Source: GCA-2728135 sp002728135
GTDB taxonomy: Bacteria > Pseudomonadota > Alphaproteobacteria > UBA828
Length of the DNA stretch: 64,000 bases
Direction of reading: 5' to 3'
Assembly: GCA_963997635.1 (NCBI GenBank)
Contig: CAXEND010000008.1
Location: 36,486 to 100,485 of the forward strand
Shown: in pieces, positions 1-7,869 of the stretch
Numbering within the stretch: position 1 is the stretch's first letter
How the letters are laid out: each line of letters begins with the position of its first letter
Notes under the pieces: model-generated
Seen by the model: the letters and a program-made list of their open reading frames with translations, nothing else
Database searches by the model: none
What the model was told of the DNA's origin: nothing
Position numbers and translations under genes: made by a program

Positions 1-581
1 TAAGAACTTTGAAAGAGGGTGACATAAGGTTAAATAAATTTAGTCCTACAGGTTTTTATTCTTCAGCCGTTCGAAATCGGTTTATAGAAGAACTTCAGGA
101 ACGTGAACAAAGACAGGTAGCTTTTACAAGCGAACCAATTGGTGATCATAGTGAAAAGTGTAATTATGGAATGCGAGGAAGAACATATTATTTAACTCGG
201 GGAGATAAGGTTCGTGTCGAACAATGGGTATTAGAGGGTTTTGATACTGCTCTCAAGACTCCTGATAGTACTTTGATTTTTGTAAATAAGGAAAAAGCAA
301 AAGAAATCAGATTAGATCAGGCAAATTGTATGGGGTGTTTGTCTCAATGTAGATTCAGTAATTGGGCTACAAACGAGAGGGCAACTACTGGTAAGAAGGC
401 AGACCCAAGAAGTTACTGTATCCAAAAAACCCTACAAGAAATTATCCATGGCGATGATGTTGAAGGACAATTAATGTTTTCTGGTCATGGTGCTTTTAGA
501 TTCTCCGATGATCCTTTTTACGCAAATGGATTTATACCAACAGTAAAAGAATTGGTAGATCGTCTTTTACTGGGTAAATAA
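1..581 (+). CDS. Nitronate monooxygenase-like flavoprotein, C-terminal part (5' end outside window)
   Basis: The reading frame is open to the left edge, so only about the last 192 residues are visible. They resemble the C-terminal region of the long alphaproteobacterial nitronate monooxygenase / 2-nitropropane dioxygenase-like flavin oxidoreductases. Recognisable parts are CMGCLSQCRFSNW (about residues 107-119 counted from the TTG at 9), DPRSYCIQKTL, and a tail reading DPFYANGFIPTVKELVDRLL. The FMN-binding barrel would lie upstream, outside the window. The TTG at 9 is probably internal rather than the start. The assignment comes from recall of the family tail, without a search. The three closely spaced cysteines might bind metal; that is inference. 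Confidence 0.55.
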   Translation, partial: RTLKEGDIRLNKFSPTGFYSSAVRNRFIEELQEREQRQVAFTSEPIGDHSEKCNYGMRGRTYYLTRGDKVRVEQWVLEGFDTALKTPDSTLIFVNKEKAKEIRLDQANCMGCLSQCRFSNWATNERATTGKKADPRSYCIQKTLQEIIHGDDVEGQLMFSGHGAFRFSDDPFYANGFIPTVKELVDRLLLGK

Positions 582-653
582 ATGAGATTTTATTTAGTTT
601 CTATATTGAGTAATCTTACTTGGAATTTAAAGATAATCCCCTAGTATCTGAGT

Positions 654-1100
654 ATGAAGTATAATAAAAATCGAAAAAATAGAGAAAAGCTCGCAATTTC
701 TCAAATACAATCAGCAGGAATGCGTCTTACACCCCAACGTTTGGCGCTTGCTAAAAGGCTTTTTTCAGGACCGGATAGGCACATAACTGCAGAAGAGCTA
801 CACTCAGAGTTGAAATATGCAGATGTTAGAATTTCTTTAGCAACAGTTTATAACACTTTAAACAGATTTACTAATGCAGGTTTGTTGAGAGAATTTTTTG
901 TTGATTCAAATCAATCATATTTTGATACAAATACTGAGCCTCATCATCATTTTTTCTATGAGGAACTAGGGAAATTGGTAGATGTTCCAATTAACAATCT
1001 AAATATTGAATTTTTACCTTCTCCACCCAAAGGCACTCAAGTGGATAGTGTGGAAGTTTTTATTAAACTTTCAAAAGTGGATAGCTCCAATAAAAAATAA
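654..1100 (+). CDS. irr: Irr, Fur-family iron response regulator
   Basis: A 148-residue Fur-superfamily DNA-binding protein that fits the Irr branch, the haem-responsive iron regulator of Alphaproteobacteria. Seen: a winged-helix N-terminal half with RLTPQRLALA (24-33) and the recognition helix SLATVYNTLNRF (61-72); a histidine run HHH (97-99) where Irr proteins have their HxH haem/metal site; and the Irr-like stretch VPINNLNIEFLP (111-122). There is no cysteine at all, so the N-terminal haem regulatory motif (Cys-Pro) of Bradyrhizobium Irr is absent, as in many rhizobial Irr proteins. A perfect Irr box lies only 38 bp downstream, in front of rubrerythrin, which makes that gene the obvious target. 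Confidence 0.9.
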   Translation: MKYNKNRKNREKLAISQIQSAGMRLTPQRLALAKRLFSGPDRHITAEELHSELKYADVRISLATVYNTLNRFTNAGLLREFFVDSNQSYFDTNTEPHHHFFYEELGKLVDVPINNLNIEFLPSPPKGTQVDSVEVFIKLSKVDSSNKK

Positions 1101-1137
1101 TTAATTTATCATTAAATTTTAATCCTGATATAAATTG

Positions 1138-1154
1138 TTTAGAATCATTCTAAA
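1138..1154. promoter_or_regulatory. Irr box (iron control element), perfect palindrome
   Basis: TTTAGAAT-C-ATTCTAAA is an exact 8-bp inverted repeat around one central base. It matches the published alphaproteobacterial Irr-box pattern TTTAGAA-N3-TTCTAAA at every defined position. It sits 4 bp upstream of the -35 element of the rubrerythrin promoter and directly downstream of irr itself. Confidence 0.85.
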
Positions 1155-1158
1155 TGTA

Positions 1159-1187
1159 TTGACGCATTTGGTTAGCCTGCATATATA
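1159..1187 (+). promoter_or_regulatory. Sigma-70-type promoter for rubrerythrin
   Basis: TTGACG at 1159-1164, a 17-nt spacer, then TATATA at 1182-1187. Both boxes are close to consensus with optimal spacing. The Irr box ends 4 bp upstream of the -35. A transcript from here would have a leader of roughly 100 nt before the rubrerythrin ATG at 1297. Confidence 0.7.
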
Positions 1188-1296
1188 GATACTGGGGTTA
1201 AAAAATGTTGTCATAGGCGAAATTATCGTACTAGCTCATGTGAAGAGCCTCATTTGTTTATTGATGATTATATTAGTTTGTAAGAGGGGAAAAAAT

Positions 1297-1716
1297 ATGC
1301 CATCATTACAAGGTTCACAAACAGAACAAAACCTAAAAGATGCTTTTGCTGGAGAGTCCCAAGCAAATCGTCGATACTTATATTTTGCCCGCAAGGCTGA
1401 TGTAGAGGGTCACAATGATGTATCTGCTGTATTTCGTTCCACCGCAGAAGGGGAAACTGGCCATGCACATGGGCATCTAGATTTTCTTCAAGAATCTGGA
1501 GACCCAGCAACTGGTTTGCCTATAGGTGAAACTAAAGAAAATCTAGCTGCAGCTGTTGCTGGTGAGACACATGAATATACAGATATGTATCCAGGAATGG
1601 CTAGAACAGCTAGAGATGAAGGTTTTGAAGAGATTGCGGATTGGTTTGAAACATTAGCCAAAGCAGAAAAATCTCATGCTGGGAGATTCCAAAAGGCATT
1701 AGACGGGCTCGACTAA
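1297..1716 (+). CDS. Rubrerythrin (di-iron domain only)
   Basis: A 139-residue ferritin-like rubrerythrin lacking the C-terminal rubredoxin domain. Members of this family use a di-iron centre to reduce peroxide or handle iron. Visible ligand pattern: Glu20 in AGESQANRRY, Glu53 and His56 in EGETGH, Glu90 and Glu93 in AGETHEY, Glu124 and His127 in AEKSH, which are two ExxH motifs in a four-helix bundle. I chose the ATG at 1297 because AGAGGGGA precedes it by about 7 nt and family members begin at this point. An upstream in-frame ATG at 1240 would add a hydrophobic, unconserved stretch. The gene is downstream of irr, preceded by an Irr box and followed by a strong terminator, so it looks like its own iron-regulated unit. 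Confidence 0.9.
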   Translation: MPSLQGSQTEQNLKDAFAGESQANRRYLYFARKADVEGHNDVSAVFRSTAEGETGHAHGHLDFLQESGDPATGLPIGETKENLAAAVAGETHEYTDMYPGMARTARDEGFEEIADWFETLAKAEKSHAGRFQKALDGLD

Positions 1717-1734
1717 GCAATTTATTAATAAATT

Positions 1735-1778
1735 AGCCCATCACTATTTTTATAAGTTTGTGGTGGGCTGGTTTTATT
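1735..1778 (+). terminator. Rho-independent terminator after rubrerythrin
   Basis: AGCCCATCAC (1735-1744) pairs with GTGGTGGGCT (1760-1769) in a 10-bp stem with one T-G wobble, followed by GGTTTTATT. This is the clearest intrinsic terminator in the window. It separates rubrerythrin from the Fe-S protein gene 34 bp further on. Confidence 0.8.
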
Positions 1779-1811
1779 AACACTTAGCGTTGCAGATACT
1801 GGATTGATAAA

Positions 1812-3185
1812 ATGAGCGATGACATTGGTGCGCCCACTCGCCACCCCATTCCTTGGCACGAACCAGATTTTTATGACAAAGATAAACTAGACTCTGAATT
1901 GAGGCGTGTTTTTGATATTTGTCATGGCTGCAGACGTTGTTTTAACCTTTGTGATAGTTTTCCGCGTCTATTTGATTTAGTTGACGAAGCAGAAGATATG
2001 GAATTAGAAGGAGTTGATTCCAAAGATTTTAAGAAGGTATCAGATGCGTGTACTTTATGTGATCTTTGTTTTATGACAATGTGTCCATATACGCCTCCAC
2101 ATGAATGGAATATAGATTTTCCACATTTAATGTTACGTTATAGGGCAGTTGAAAAAAACGAAGGGAAAACTTTAACTTCTGCAAGTCCTAGAATTTCAGA
2201 AATAGACTCTAACGGACGTCTTGCTCGATTTTTGGGTCCAATTATGAATTGGGCAATTGATAATCAAAATTCTTTTAGTAGATCTATTCTAGAAAAGTTT
2301 GCTGGGATTGACAGAAAAGCTACTTTACCAAAGTTTCAAAAGAAAACACTTGTATCTAAATCAAAAAAATCGGTTACAGAAGTTAATGTTGAAGCCCCTG
2401 CAAATGGTAGGAAGGCAGTATTGTATGCAACATGTTTTTCTAATTTTCATAATTCATCAATTGGTGAGTCTGCGTTAAAGGTTCTAAAATATAATGGTGT
2501 GGATGTAGAAGTAGTTTATCCTCGTTGTTGTGGTATGCCACAGCTTGAGCAAGGTGATATCAAAAGAGTTGCTGATAATGCTGCTAAAACTGCAAAGGAA
2601 TTAGTGGAGTGGGTAGACAAAGGCTATGATGTAATAGCAGTGGTTCCAAGCTGTGCTCTAATGATTAAATTGGAGTGGCCATTAATAATCCCGAATGACC
2701 CTAATATTCTGAGGCTTGCAGAAAATAGTTATGATATTACTGAATATATTGTTGATATTTCCCGTAAGGAGGGACTTATTGATGGCCTAGACCCATTAGA
2801 AGGAGGAATTACTTTACATATGGCTTGTCATGCCAGAGCACAAAATATGGGTAGAAAAGCTGCTGATATGCTAAAACTTGTTCCAGAAACTAACATAGAC
2901 ATTATTGAAAGGTGTTCAGGCCACGGTGGGTCAATAGGTGCTACTAAGGACTTTCATGATATTGCTATAAAAGTTGGGCGTCCTGTTGCGCGTCAAAGTA
3001 CACAAAAAAATAATAAATATATAAGTTCGGAATGCCCGTTGGCATCAGCACATATATTAGAAGGTATGTCTATTTTGGCCGAAAAGGAAAAAATTGATAA
3101 ATACGCAGGAGATATAAAACCTTATGCCTATCATCCTATAGAACTTTTAGCTATAGCCTATGGCCTTGATAAGGCTAACATATAA
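1812..3185 (+). CDS. Two-[4Fe-4S], CCG-domain protein (GlpC / heterodisulfide-reductase-like)
   Basis: A 457-residue soluble iron-sulfur protein. The N-terminal third carries two ferredoxin-type cysteine sets: Cys37/40/43/47 (CHGCRRCFNLC) and Cys80/83/86/91 (CTLCDLCFMTMC). The rest has two CCG (heterodisulfide-reductase-type) cysteine regions: CFSNFHNSS with PRCCGMPQ, then MACHARAQNMG with ERCSGHGG, plus VPSCALM between them. The architecture matches the GlpC subunit of anaerobic glycerol-3-phosphate dehydrogenase and HdrD-like electron carriers, but no GlpA or GlpB partner is nearby. The neighbours are rubrerythrin and DUF3501, a grouping I recognise from other Alphaproteobacteria. A role as electron donor in peroxide or iron redox chemistry is inference; the family has no settled function. 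Confidence 0.8.
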   Translation: MSDDIGAPTRHPIPWHEPDFYDKDKLDSELRRVFDICHGCRRCFNLCDSFPRLFDLVDEAEDMELEGVDSKDFKKVSDACTLCDLCFMTMCPYTPPHEWNIDFPHLMLRYRAVEKNEGKTLTSASPRISEIDSNGRLARFLGPIMNWAIDNQNSFSRSILEKFAGIDRKATLPKFQKKTLVSKSKKSVTEVNVEAPANGRKAVLYATCFSNFHNSSIGESALKVLKYNGVDVEVVYPRCCGMPQLEQGDIKRVADNAAKTAKELVEWVDKGYDVIAVVPSCALMIKLEWPLIIPNDPNILRLAENSYDITEYIVDISRKEGLIDGLDPLEGGITLHMACHARAQNMGRKAADMLKLVPETNIDIIERCSGHGGSIGATKDFHDIAIKVGRPVARQSTQKNNKYISSECPLASAHILEGMSILAEKEKIDKYAGDIKPYAYHPIELLAIAYGLDKANI

Positions 3186-3215
3186 AAAATAAAAGTATAA
3201 GTGCGGTATCATACT

Positions 3216-3803
3216 ATGAAAAATGAAATATTAAGCTCTGATATAATGGAAATGGAAATCTATGGTAGGGAGCGTTCTGAACATAGGAAAAGAATTGCAG
3301 CGATAAAAAAATTACGTCGCATTGAGGTTGGACCATTCACAACTTTTTATTTTGAGAATTATGACACAATGTGGATGCAGGTCCATGAAATGTTATTTGT
3401 TGAAAATGGTGGTAAAGATCAAATTCAGGGGGAATTAGATGCGTATAATCCACTAATTCCAAATGGTTTAGAGTTAGTTGCAACAATGATGCTTGAAATT
3501 GGCGATCCAGTCCGTAGAAGTCGAGAATTATTGAAATTGGGAGGTGTAGAAAATACAATAAATATTACAATCGGAGAAACTGTCATTGATGCTGTTCCAG
3601 TTGAGCCTGAGCAAAACCGAACTACTCCAGACGGTAAAACATCTTCAGTACATTTTTTAAAGTTTAGTTTTGATCAATTACAAATAGAATTGTTTAGCCA
3701 GAAGGAGGCAAGAGCATTACTCTCTGTTACACATCCAGCTTACGGGCATATGGCTGTAATGCCTGAAAAAACACGCATAGCCCTAATGAAAGATTTTGAA
3801 TAA
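3216..3803 (+). CDS. DUF3501 family protein
   Basis: A 195-residue protein resembling DUF3501, a family of unknown function that accompanies the rubrerythrin / CCG-protein pair. Characteristic stretches are RRIEVGPFTTFYFENYDTMWMQVHEM split across residues of the N-terminal half, ELDAYNPLIP, and the C-terminal HPAYGHMAVMPEKTR. No signal peptide, membrane segment or cysteine pair is visible. It starts 30 bp after the CCG-protein gene and is probably cotranscribed with it. A GTG at 3201 in the same frame is an alternative start; neither candidate has a convincing ribosome-binding site. Confidence 0.75.
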   Translation: MKNEILSSDIMEMEIYGRERSEHRKRIAAIKKLRRIEVGPFTTFYFENYDTMWMQVHEMLFVENGGKDQIQGELDAYNPLIPNGLELVATMMLEIGDPVRRSRELLKLGGVENTINITIGETVIDAVPVEPEQNRTTPDGKTSSVHFLKFSFDQLQIELFSQKEARALLSVTHPAYGHMAVMPEKTRIALMKDFE

Positions 3804-3840
3804 GTTGTCTATATTTAAAAAACTTTAAGTTTAAATGACT

Positions 3841-4350
3841 TTATTTAGTAAATGTTTCGTTAGCTCCTACACCCCAAAAATGTGGACGTTTTAGCCACCC
3901 TTTAATTCCCTTCACTTCTATTTGACACCATTTATTATTACATTCTAACAAGTTGCCTAAAACTCCAGGTTCCAGAATTGCAGAAGTCCCACTGTTATCA
4001 TCTGGTCTAAGGTGCAGGGTCCGATTTTTATTTATGACAATGATTGTTCTTTTATTTGAAATCAATGAATGCCAGACCCATCCTGTTGTCCCTTCATAGT
4101 CTCTAATTCTTCTCCATTTATCAGATATACCAGTAATTTCTATTGGTAAACCACGTCTCTTATATACCCAAGAAATAGGAAAGTTTTGTTTGTGAGGTCC
4201 CACACGGAGATTTACTTCATCCGCCTTTAGTGAGGCAAAACGTGGTAATAAATTGCTCTCACTTGCGTAAGATACAGAACTTAACATGCTGATTATGCTT
4301 ATCAATAACAGCAAATTCATAGTAAAATATTTTTTTTTGGTTAAAATCAT
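3841..4350 (-). CDS. Exported SH3-like domain protein
   Basis: A 169-residue protein with an N-terminal signal peptide: lysines at 5-7, a hydrophobic core at about 11-26, and a probable cut after VSYA near residue 30. It is followed by two bacterial SH3-like repeats (LKADEVNLRVGP..., WVWHSLI, and LHLRPDDNSGTSAIL...WCQIEVKGIKGWLKR). Such proteins usually act in the envelope, often on peptidoglycan. Pairing with a divergent 2-hydroxyacid dehydrogenase is common in Alphaproteobacteria. The ATG at 4350 is preceded by a GGGG stretch. Its stop lies 37 bp from the convergent DUF3501 gene; AAACTT-T-AAGTTT (3820-3832) in that gap is a small inverted repeat. Confidence 0.75.
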   Translation of the reverse strand: MILTKKKYFTMNLLLLISIISMLSSVSYASESNLLPRFASLKADEVNLRVGPHKQNFPISWVYKRRGLPIEITGISDKWRRIRDYEGTTGWVWHSLISNKRTIIVINKNRTLHLRPDDNSGTSAILEPGVLGNLLECNNKWCQIEVKGIKGWLKRPHFWGVGANETFTK

Positions 4351-4541
4351 TGAGCCCCTAGTTTTAATATAAAATGTATTTTTCTATTTCTGGCAATTAA
4401 GCTTTATATTATATACCAATTAGCTGACTTCAGCCCAGATTATCTGTATTCTTAAGCGTTTGTAAAAATAGAAATAAATAAATCTTACCAAGAGGTATTC
4501 AACTTGTATCAAGAGCTTTGTTTGGGCTAACAGGAGGATAA

Positions 4542-5528
4542 ATGCCCCAGATTGGAAAAAAAACACTAGTAATTGTTACTCGACGGCTACCAGAGGCCAT
4601 TGAAGCACGTATGATGGAGCTTTTTGATACACGATTGAATGAGGATGACCACGTATTTAGTCGAGCTGAACTACAAGATGCAATGGCGGAAGCTGAAGTG
4701 TTAGTGCCAACAGTTACAGATAGAATCGACAGTGATCTTATTCAGAGTGCAGGAAAAAATTTAAAACTGATAGCCAGTTTTGGTACAGGAACAGATCATA
4801 TAGACATTACTTCCGCTGAATCACAAAAAATTCTTGTAACAAACACACCTGGTGTTTTGACAGAGGATACTGCAGATATGACAATGGCCCTTATCTTGGC
4901 TGTGTCTAGACGACTAACGGAGGGTGAAAGAAAGATACGAGCAGGAAATTGGGAGGGATGGGCACCAAATGCTCTCCTTGGACAGAGAATATGGGGTAAA
5001 AGGCTAGGAATAGTTGGAATGGGTAGGATTGGTCAAGCAGTCGCTCGTCGTGCTCGCGGTTTTGGCTTAACAATACATTATCATAATAGGTATCGTCTTC
5101 CCGAAGGCTTTGAAAGCGAGCTAGGAGCCACATATTGGGAAAGCTTGGATCAAATGCTAGCTAGAATGGATTTTATTTCTATCCATTGCCCAAGTACACC
5201 TGCAACTTATCATTTATTATCAGCCCGCCGTTTAAGACTTATCCAAAAAGGTGCTTATGTCATTAATACATCTCGAGGCCATGTAATTGATGAAGCAGAA
5301 ATGACACGTTTACTTGAAAATGGAGATCTTGCAGGAGCTGGCCTAGATGTTTATGAACATGAACCTTTTATAAACCCAAAACTTTTATCATTTGAGAATA
5401 CCGTTTTACTTCCACATATAGGTTCTGCAACTTTGGAAGGTCGTATTGATATGGGTGAAAAAGTGCTTATTAACATTCAAACATTTGTTGATGGCCATAG
5501 TCCACCAGATCGTGTTCTGCCTCATTGA
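4542..5528 (+). CDS. D-2-hydroxyacid dehydrogenase (glyoxylate / hydroxypyruvate reductase type)
   Basis: A 328-residue member of the D-isomer-specific 2-hydroxyacid dehydrogenases. Seen: NAD(P)-binding GxGxxG at Gly159, Gly161 and Gly164 (VGMGRIGQ) and the catalytic trio Arg245 (NTSRG), Glu274 (YEHEP) and His292 (LLPHIGSAT). Length and motifs fit D-glycerate dehydrogenase / glyoxylate reductase, reducing hydroxypyruvate or glyoxylate, but substrate cannot be fixed from sequence alone. The start is firm: AGGAGG at 4532-4537 lies 4 nt before the ATG. It is divergent from the SH3 gene, with a 191-bp shared upstream region. Confidence 0.85.
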   Translation: MPQIGKKTLVIVTRRLPEAIEARMMELFDTRLNEDDHVFSRAELQDAMAEAEVLVPTVTDRIDSDLIQSAGKNLKLIASFGTGTDHIDITSAESQKILVTNTPGVLTEDTADMTMALILAVSRRLTEGERKIRAGNWEGWAPNALLGQRIWGKRLGIVGMGRIGQAVARRARGFGLTIHYHNRYRLPEGFESELGATYWESLDQMLARMDFISIHCPSTPATYHLLSARRLRLIQKGAYVINTSRGHVIDEAEMTRLLENGDLAGAGLDVYEHEPFINPKLLSFENTVLLPHIGSATLEGRIDMGEKVLINIQTFVDGHSPPDRVLPH

Positions 5529-5557
5529 AAGGCTTTTTATCTCTTGTGATCATATTC

Positions 5558-6349
5558 CTAAATATGGAGGGAAAGGTTTTTAATTACTGAATTTTTGCTG
5601 CAAAGCTTACATGATGGGTCTGGCTTTACCTTTACTGCTCTAAACATTGTACTTAGTGCATCATAGATTAAGAGCCTACCAGACAATCCGTTCCCAATTT
5701 CTAATAGTTCTTTAATGATTTCCACTGCTTGGAGAGACCCTATTGTACCTGCTATAGCACCAAGAACTCCACCTTCAGCACAAGAAGGAATAATATTCGG
5801 AGGGGGTGGTTCTGGGTGAATGCATCTGTAACAAGGATTGGAAGTGCCTTGAAATGCTTTGAAGGTTGATAGCTGACCGTCAAAACGCAATATTGCACCA
5901 GAAACAAGAATTTTTTTCATAAGATAGCATGCATCGTTTATCAAAAAACGAGTATCAAAATTGTCGCTACCATCTGCAATAATATCATAATCGTTGAATA
6001 TCTCTTCAATATTTTTTGCTGTTAGTCGAATTGTATATGGTATTAATTTTACATCTGGGTTTAATTTTTCTATTCTGCCTACGGCACTTTTAGTTTTGTA
6101 ATCACTAATGGAGTTCTCATCGTGGATAATTTGCCTTTGAAGGTTTGAGAGTGCTACTCGATCGTCATCTATTATTCCTAAAGTTCCAACTCCAGCGGCA
6201 GCTAAATATAATAATATAGGTGACCCCAAGCCACCTGCTCCCACAACTAAAACCTTTGAATTCAGAAGTTTATTCTGCCCTTTCCCGCCAATCTCATCTA
6301 GAATAAGGTGACGTGCGTAGCGTTCAATTTGATTTTCGTCGAAGGTCAT
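5558..6349 (-). CDS. moeB: ThiF/MoeB/HesA-family adenylyltransferase
   Basis: A 263-residue E1-like enzyme that adenylates the C-terminal Gly-Gly of a small sulfur-carrier protein (MoaD or ThiS type). Seen: nucleotide-binding GAGGLGSP (37-44), DDDRVALSNLQRQ (61-73) with the conserved Arg, DGSDNFDTR (127-135), and a zinc site from CYRC (173-176) and CKLC (247-250). Cys190 in PSCAEGG matches the conserved cysteine position. It is the last gene of a leftward run after cysK, 30 bp downstream, which hints at sulfur transfer for molybdopterin, thiamine or cysteine metabolism. MoeB is the best name; a HesA or ThiF role is possible. Confidence 0.85.
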   Translation of the reverse strand: MTFDENQIERYARHLILDEIGGKGQNKLLNSKVLVVGAGGLGSPILLYLAAAGVGTLGIIDDDRVALSNLQRQIIHDENSISDYKTKSAVGRIEKLNPDVKLIPYTIRLTAKNIEEIFNDYDIIADGSDNFDTRFLINDACYLMKKILVSGAILRFDGQLSTFKAFQGTSNPCYRCIHPEPPPPNIIPSCAEGGVLGAIAGTIGSLQAVEIIKELLEIGNGLSGRLLIYDALSTMFRAVKVKPDPSCKLCSKNSVIKNLSLHI

Positions 6350-6379
6350 AAGTAAATCTTTTTTGCATGTTTATAGAAA

Positions 6380-7360
6380 CTAAAAACTTTTGAATAGATC
6401 TGTAGATAGATAGCGTTCGGCAAAAGAGGGGACTATTACTAAAATTCTTTTGTTTTCCATATTAATTCGACTGCCTATTTCTAATGCAGCAGCTATTGCT
6501 GCACCTGAGGAAATACCCACTGGTATTCCCTCATATTTGGCTACTTTTCTTGCAGTTTCGAAAGCGTTTTCATTTGCAATTGAAATATTCTCGTCAATAA
6601 GATCTGTATCAAGAATTTCTGGCAAAAAACCAGGTCCAATGCCCTGTATTTTGTGAGGGCCCGGTAAACCCCCAGATAATACAGAACTATCTTCCGGTTC
6701 AACGGCTATGACTTTCAGCCTATTGATACGAGGCTTAAGAATTTGTGAACAACCAGTGATTGTACCTCCAGTCCCGACCCCAGCAACAAGCATATCAATT
6801 TCTCCTCCAGTATCTTCCCATATTTCTTCTGCTGTAGTCAAAGCATGTACTTCTGGGTTCGCTGGGTTTTGAAACTGCTGTAACATTACTGAGTTTGGCA
6901 ATGTCTTTATCAGTTTCTCGGCTTTTTCAATTGCTCCCTTCATACCTTTTTTAGCAGGAGTTAATTCAAGTTCTGCACCTAGAAGAATTAATAATTTTTT
7001 ACGCTCTTCAGACATGCTTTCTGGCATAGTCAGAATTAATCTGTAGCCTTTTGCTGCAGCAACAAAGGCTAAGGCTATCCCAGTATTACCCGATGTGGGT
7101 TCAACTAAAATAGACTTTCCAGGTTTTAACTTTCCATTTTTTTCTGCTGCCTCAATCATTGACTGTCCAATTCGATCTTTAACAGAAGCTAGAGGGTTAA
7201 AGAACTCAAGTTTACACAAAATTTGAGCCTTACACTTGGCCATCCGTGGCAATTTATGTAATCTAACTATTGGTGTATTGCCTATTGTATCAATAATTGA
7301 GTCGTATATTTTAGGTGAATTTTTTGGATTATTAATTTTTATATTTTTCTTTCCAGCCAT
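6380..7360 (-). CDS. cysK: Cysteine synthase A (O-acetylserine sulfhydrylase)
   Basis: A 326-residue PLP enzyme that makes L-cysteine from O-acetylserine and sulfide. Lys61 in NPLASVKDR is the Schiff-base lysine. TSGNTG (89-94) binds substrate, and GTGGTITG (about 195-202) holds the PLP phosphate. The C-terminal SFAERYLSTDLF is typical of CysK. The upstream neighbour is an Rrf2 regulator (48 bp away) and the downstream one is moeB. That grouping suggests a cysteine/sulfur unit with its own regulator, as with CymR and CysK in Bacillus. Confidence 0.92.
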   Translation of the reverse strand: MAGKKNIKINNPKNSPKIYDSIIDTIGNTPIVRLHKLPRMAKCKAQILCKLEFFNPLASVKDRIGQSMIEAAEKNGKLKPGKSILVEPTSGNTGIALAFVAAAKGYRLILTMPESMSEERKKLLILLGAELELTPAKKGMKGAIEKAEKLIKTLPNSVMLQQFQNPANPEVHALTTAEEIWEDTGGEIDMLVAGVGTGGTITGCSQILKPRINRLKVIAVEPEDSSVLSGGLPGPHKIQGIGPGFLPEILDTDLIDENISIANENAFETARKVAKYEGIPVGISSGAAIAAALEIGSRINMENKRILVIVPSFAERYLSTDLFKSF

Positions 7361-7408
7361 TTAACTAACTCCGTGCATTTAAACTCTCTTGAATGAAACT
7401 TAATTTAC

Positions 7409-7864
7409 TTAAATGCTAAAATCTGTGTTGCTATGAGAAGATTTTTTGATTCCATTTTTATATGCTGACTGACAGATCTCCTCTATAGTTATGGAGTGTA
7501 ACTTATCCTCAAACTTTAATTCTAAACTTTCCCAAAGTGGGTTAAGAACCGCTACAGCAATCAATGATTTATTCTCATCTTTTTCATCCTCCTCAGATGA
7601 TTCCAGTGAACGTACTATCCGTGCTATTTCTCCTACAGAAATTCTACGTCTTTCTTTTGCTAACAAATAACCACCTTTAGGCCCCCTTACACCCTTAAGT
7701 ATGCCCTCGTGAACAAGCCTCTGCATAACTTGTTCAAGGTATCTGTGAGGAACACCTTGACGTTTTGTTATATCTTTGCTTGGGACAGGAACAGATCCTC
7801 CGTTATATCCGATATCAACAACAGCCTCGAGTGCATATACTAGTTTTTTTGAAACCTTTATCAT
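7409..7864 (-). CDS. Rrf2-family transcriptional regulator (CymR-like candidate)
   Basis: A 151-residue Rrf2 regulator with an N-terminal winged helix (YALEAVVDIGYN..., VPHRYLEQVMQRLVHEGILKGVRGPKGGYLLA). The segment where IscR and NsrR carry three Fe-S cysteines is here acidic and cysteine-free (SLESSEEDEKDENKS, about 87-101). The only cysteine is near residue 130, so an Fe-S sensor is unlikely. It is directly upstream of cysK on the same strand, so control of cysteine synthesis in CymR fashion is the natural inference. The start is ATG at 7864, 5 bp after the dut stop, so it probably belongs to the dut transcript. Confidence 0.85.
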   Translation of the reverse strand: MIKVSKKLVYALEAVVDIGYNGGSVPVPSKDITKRQGVPHRYLEQVMQRLVHEGILKGVRGPKGGYLLAKERRRISVGEIARIVRSLESSEEDEKDENKSLIAVAVLNPLWESLELKFEDKLHSITIEEICQSAYKNGIKKSSHSNTDFSI

Positions 7865-7869
7865 TTTCT

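Noticed and set aside
1240..1296. Longer rubrerythrin start giving a hydrophobic leader
   Set aside because: The leader is unlike family members and the ATG at 1297 has a good ribosome-binding site; no signal-peptide cleavage site is convincing.
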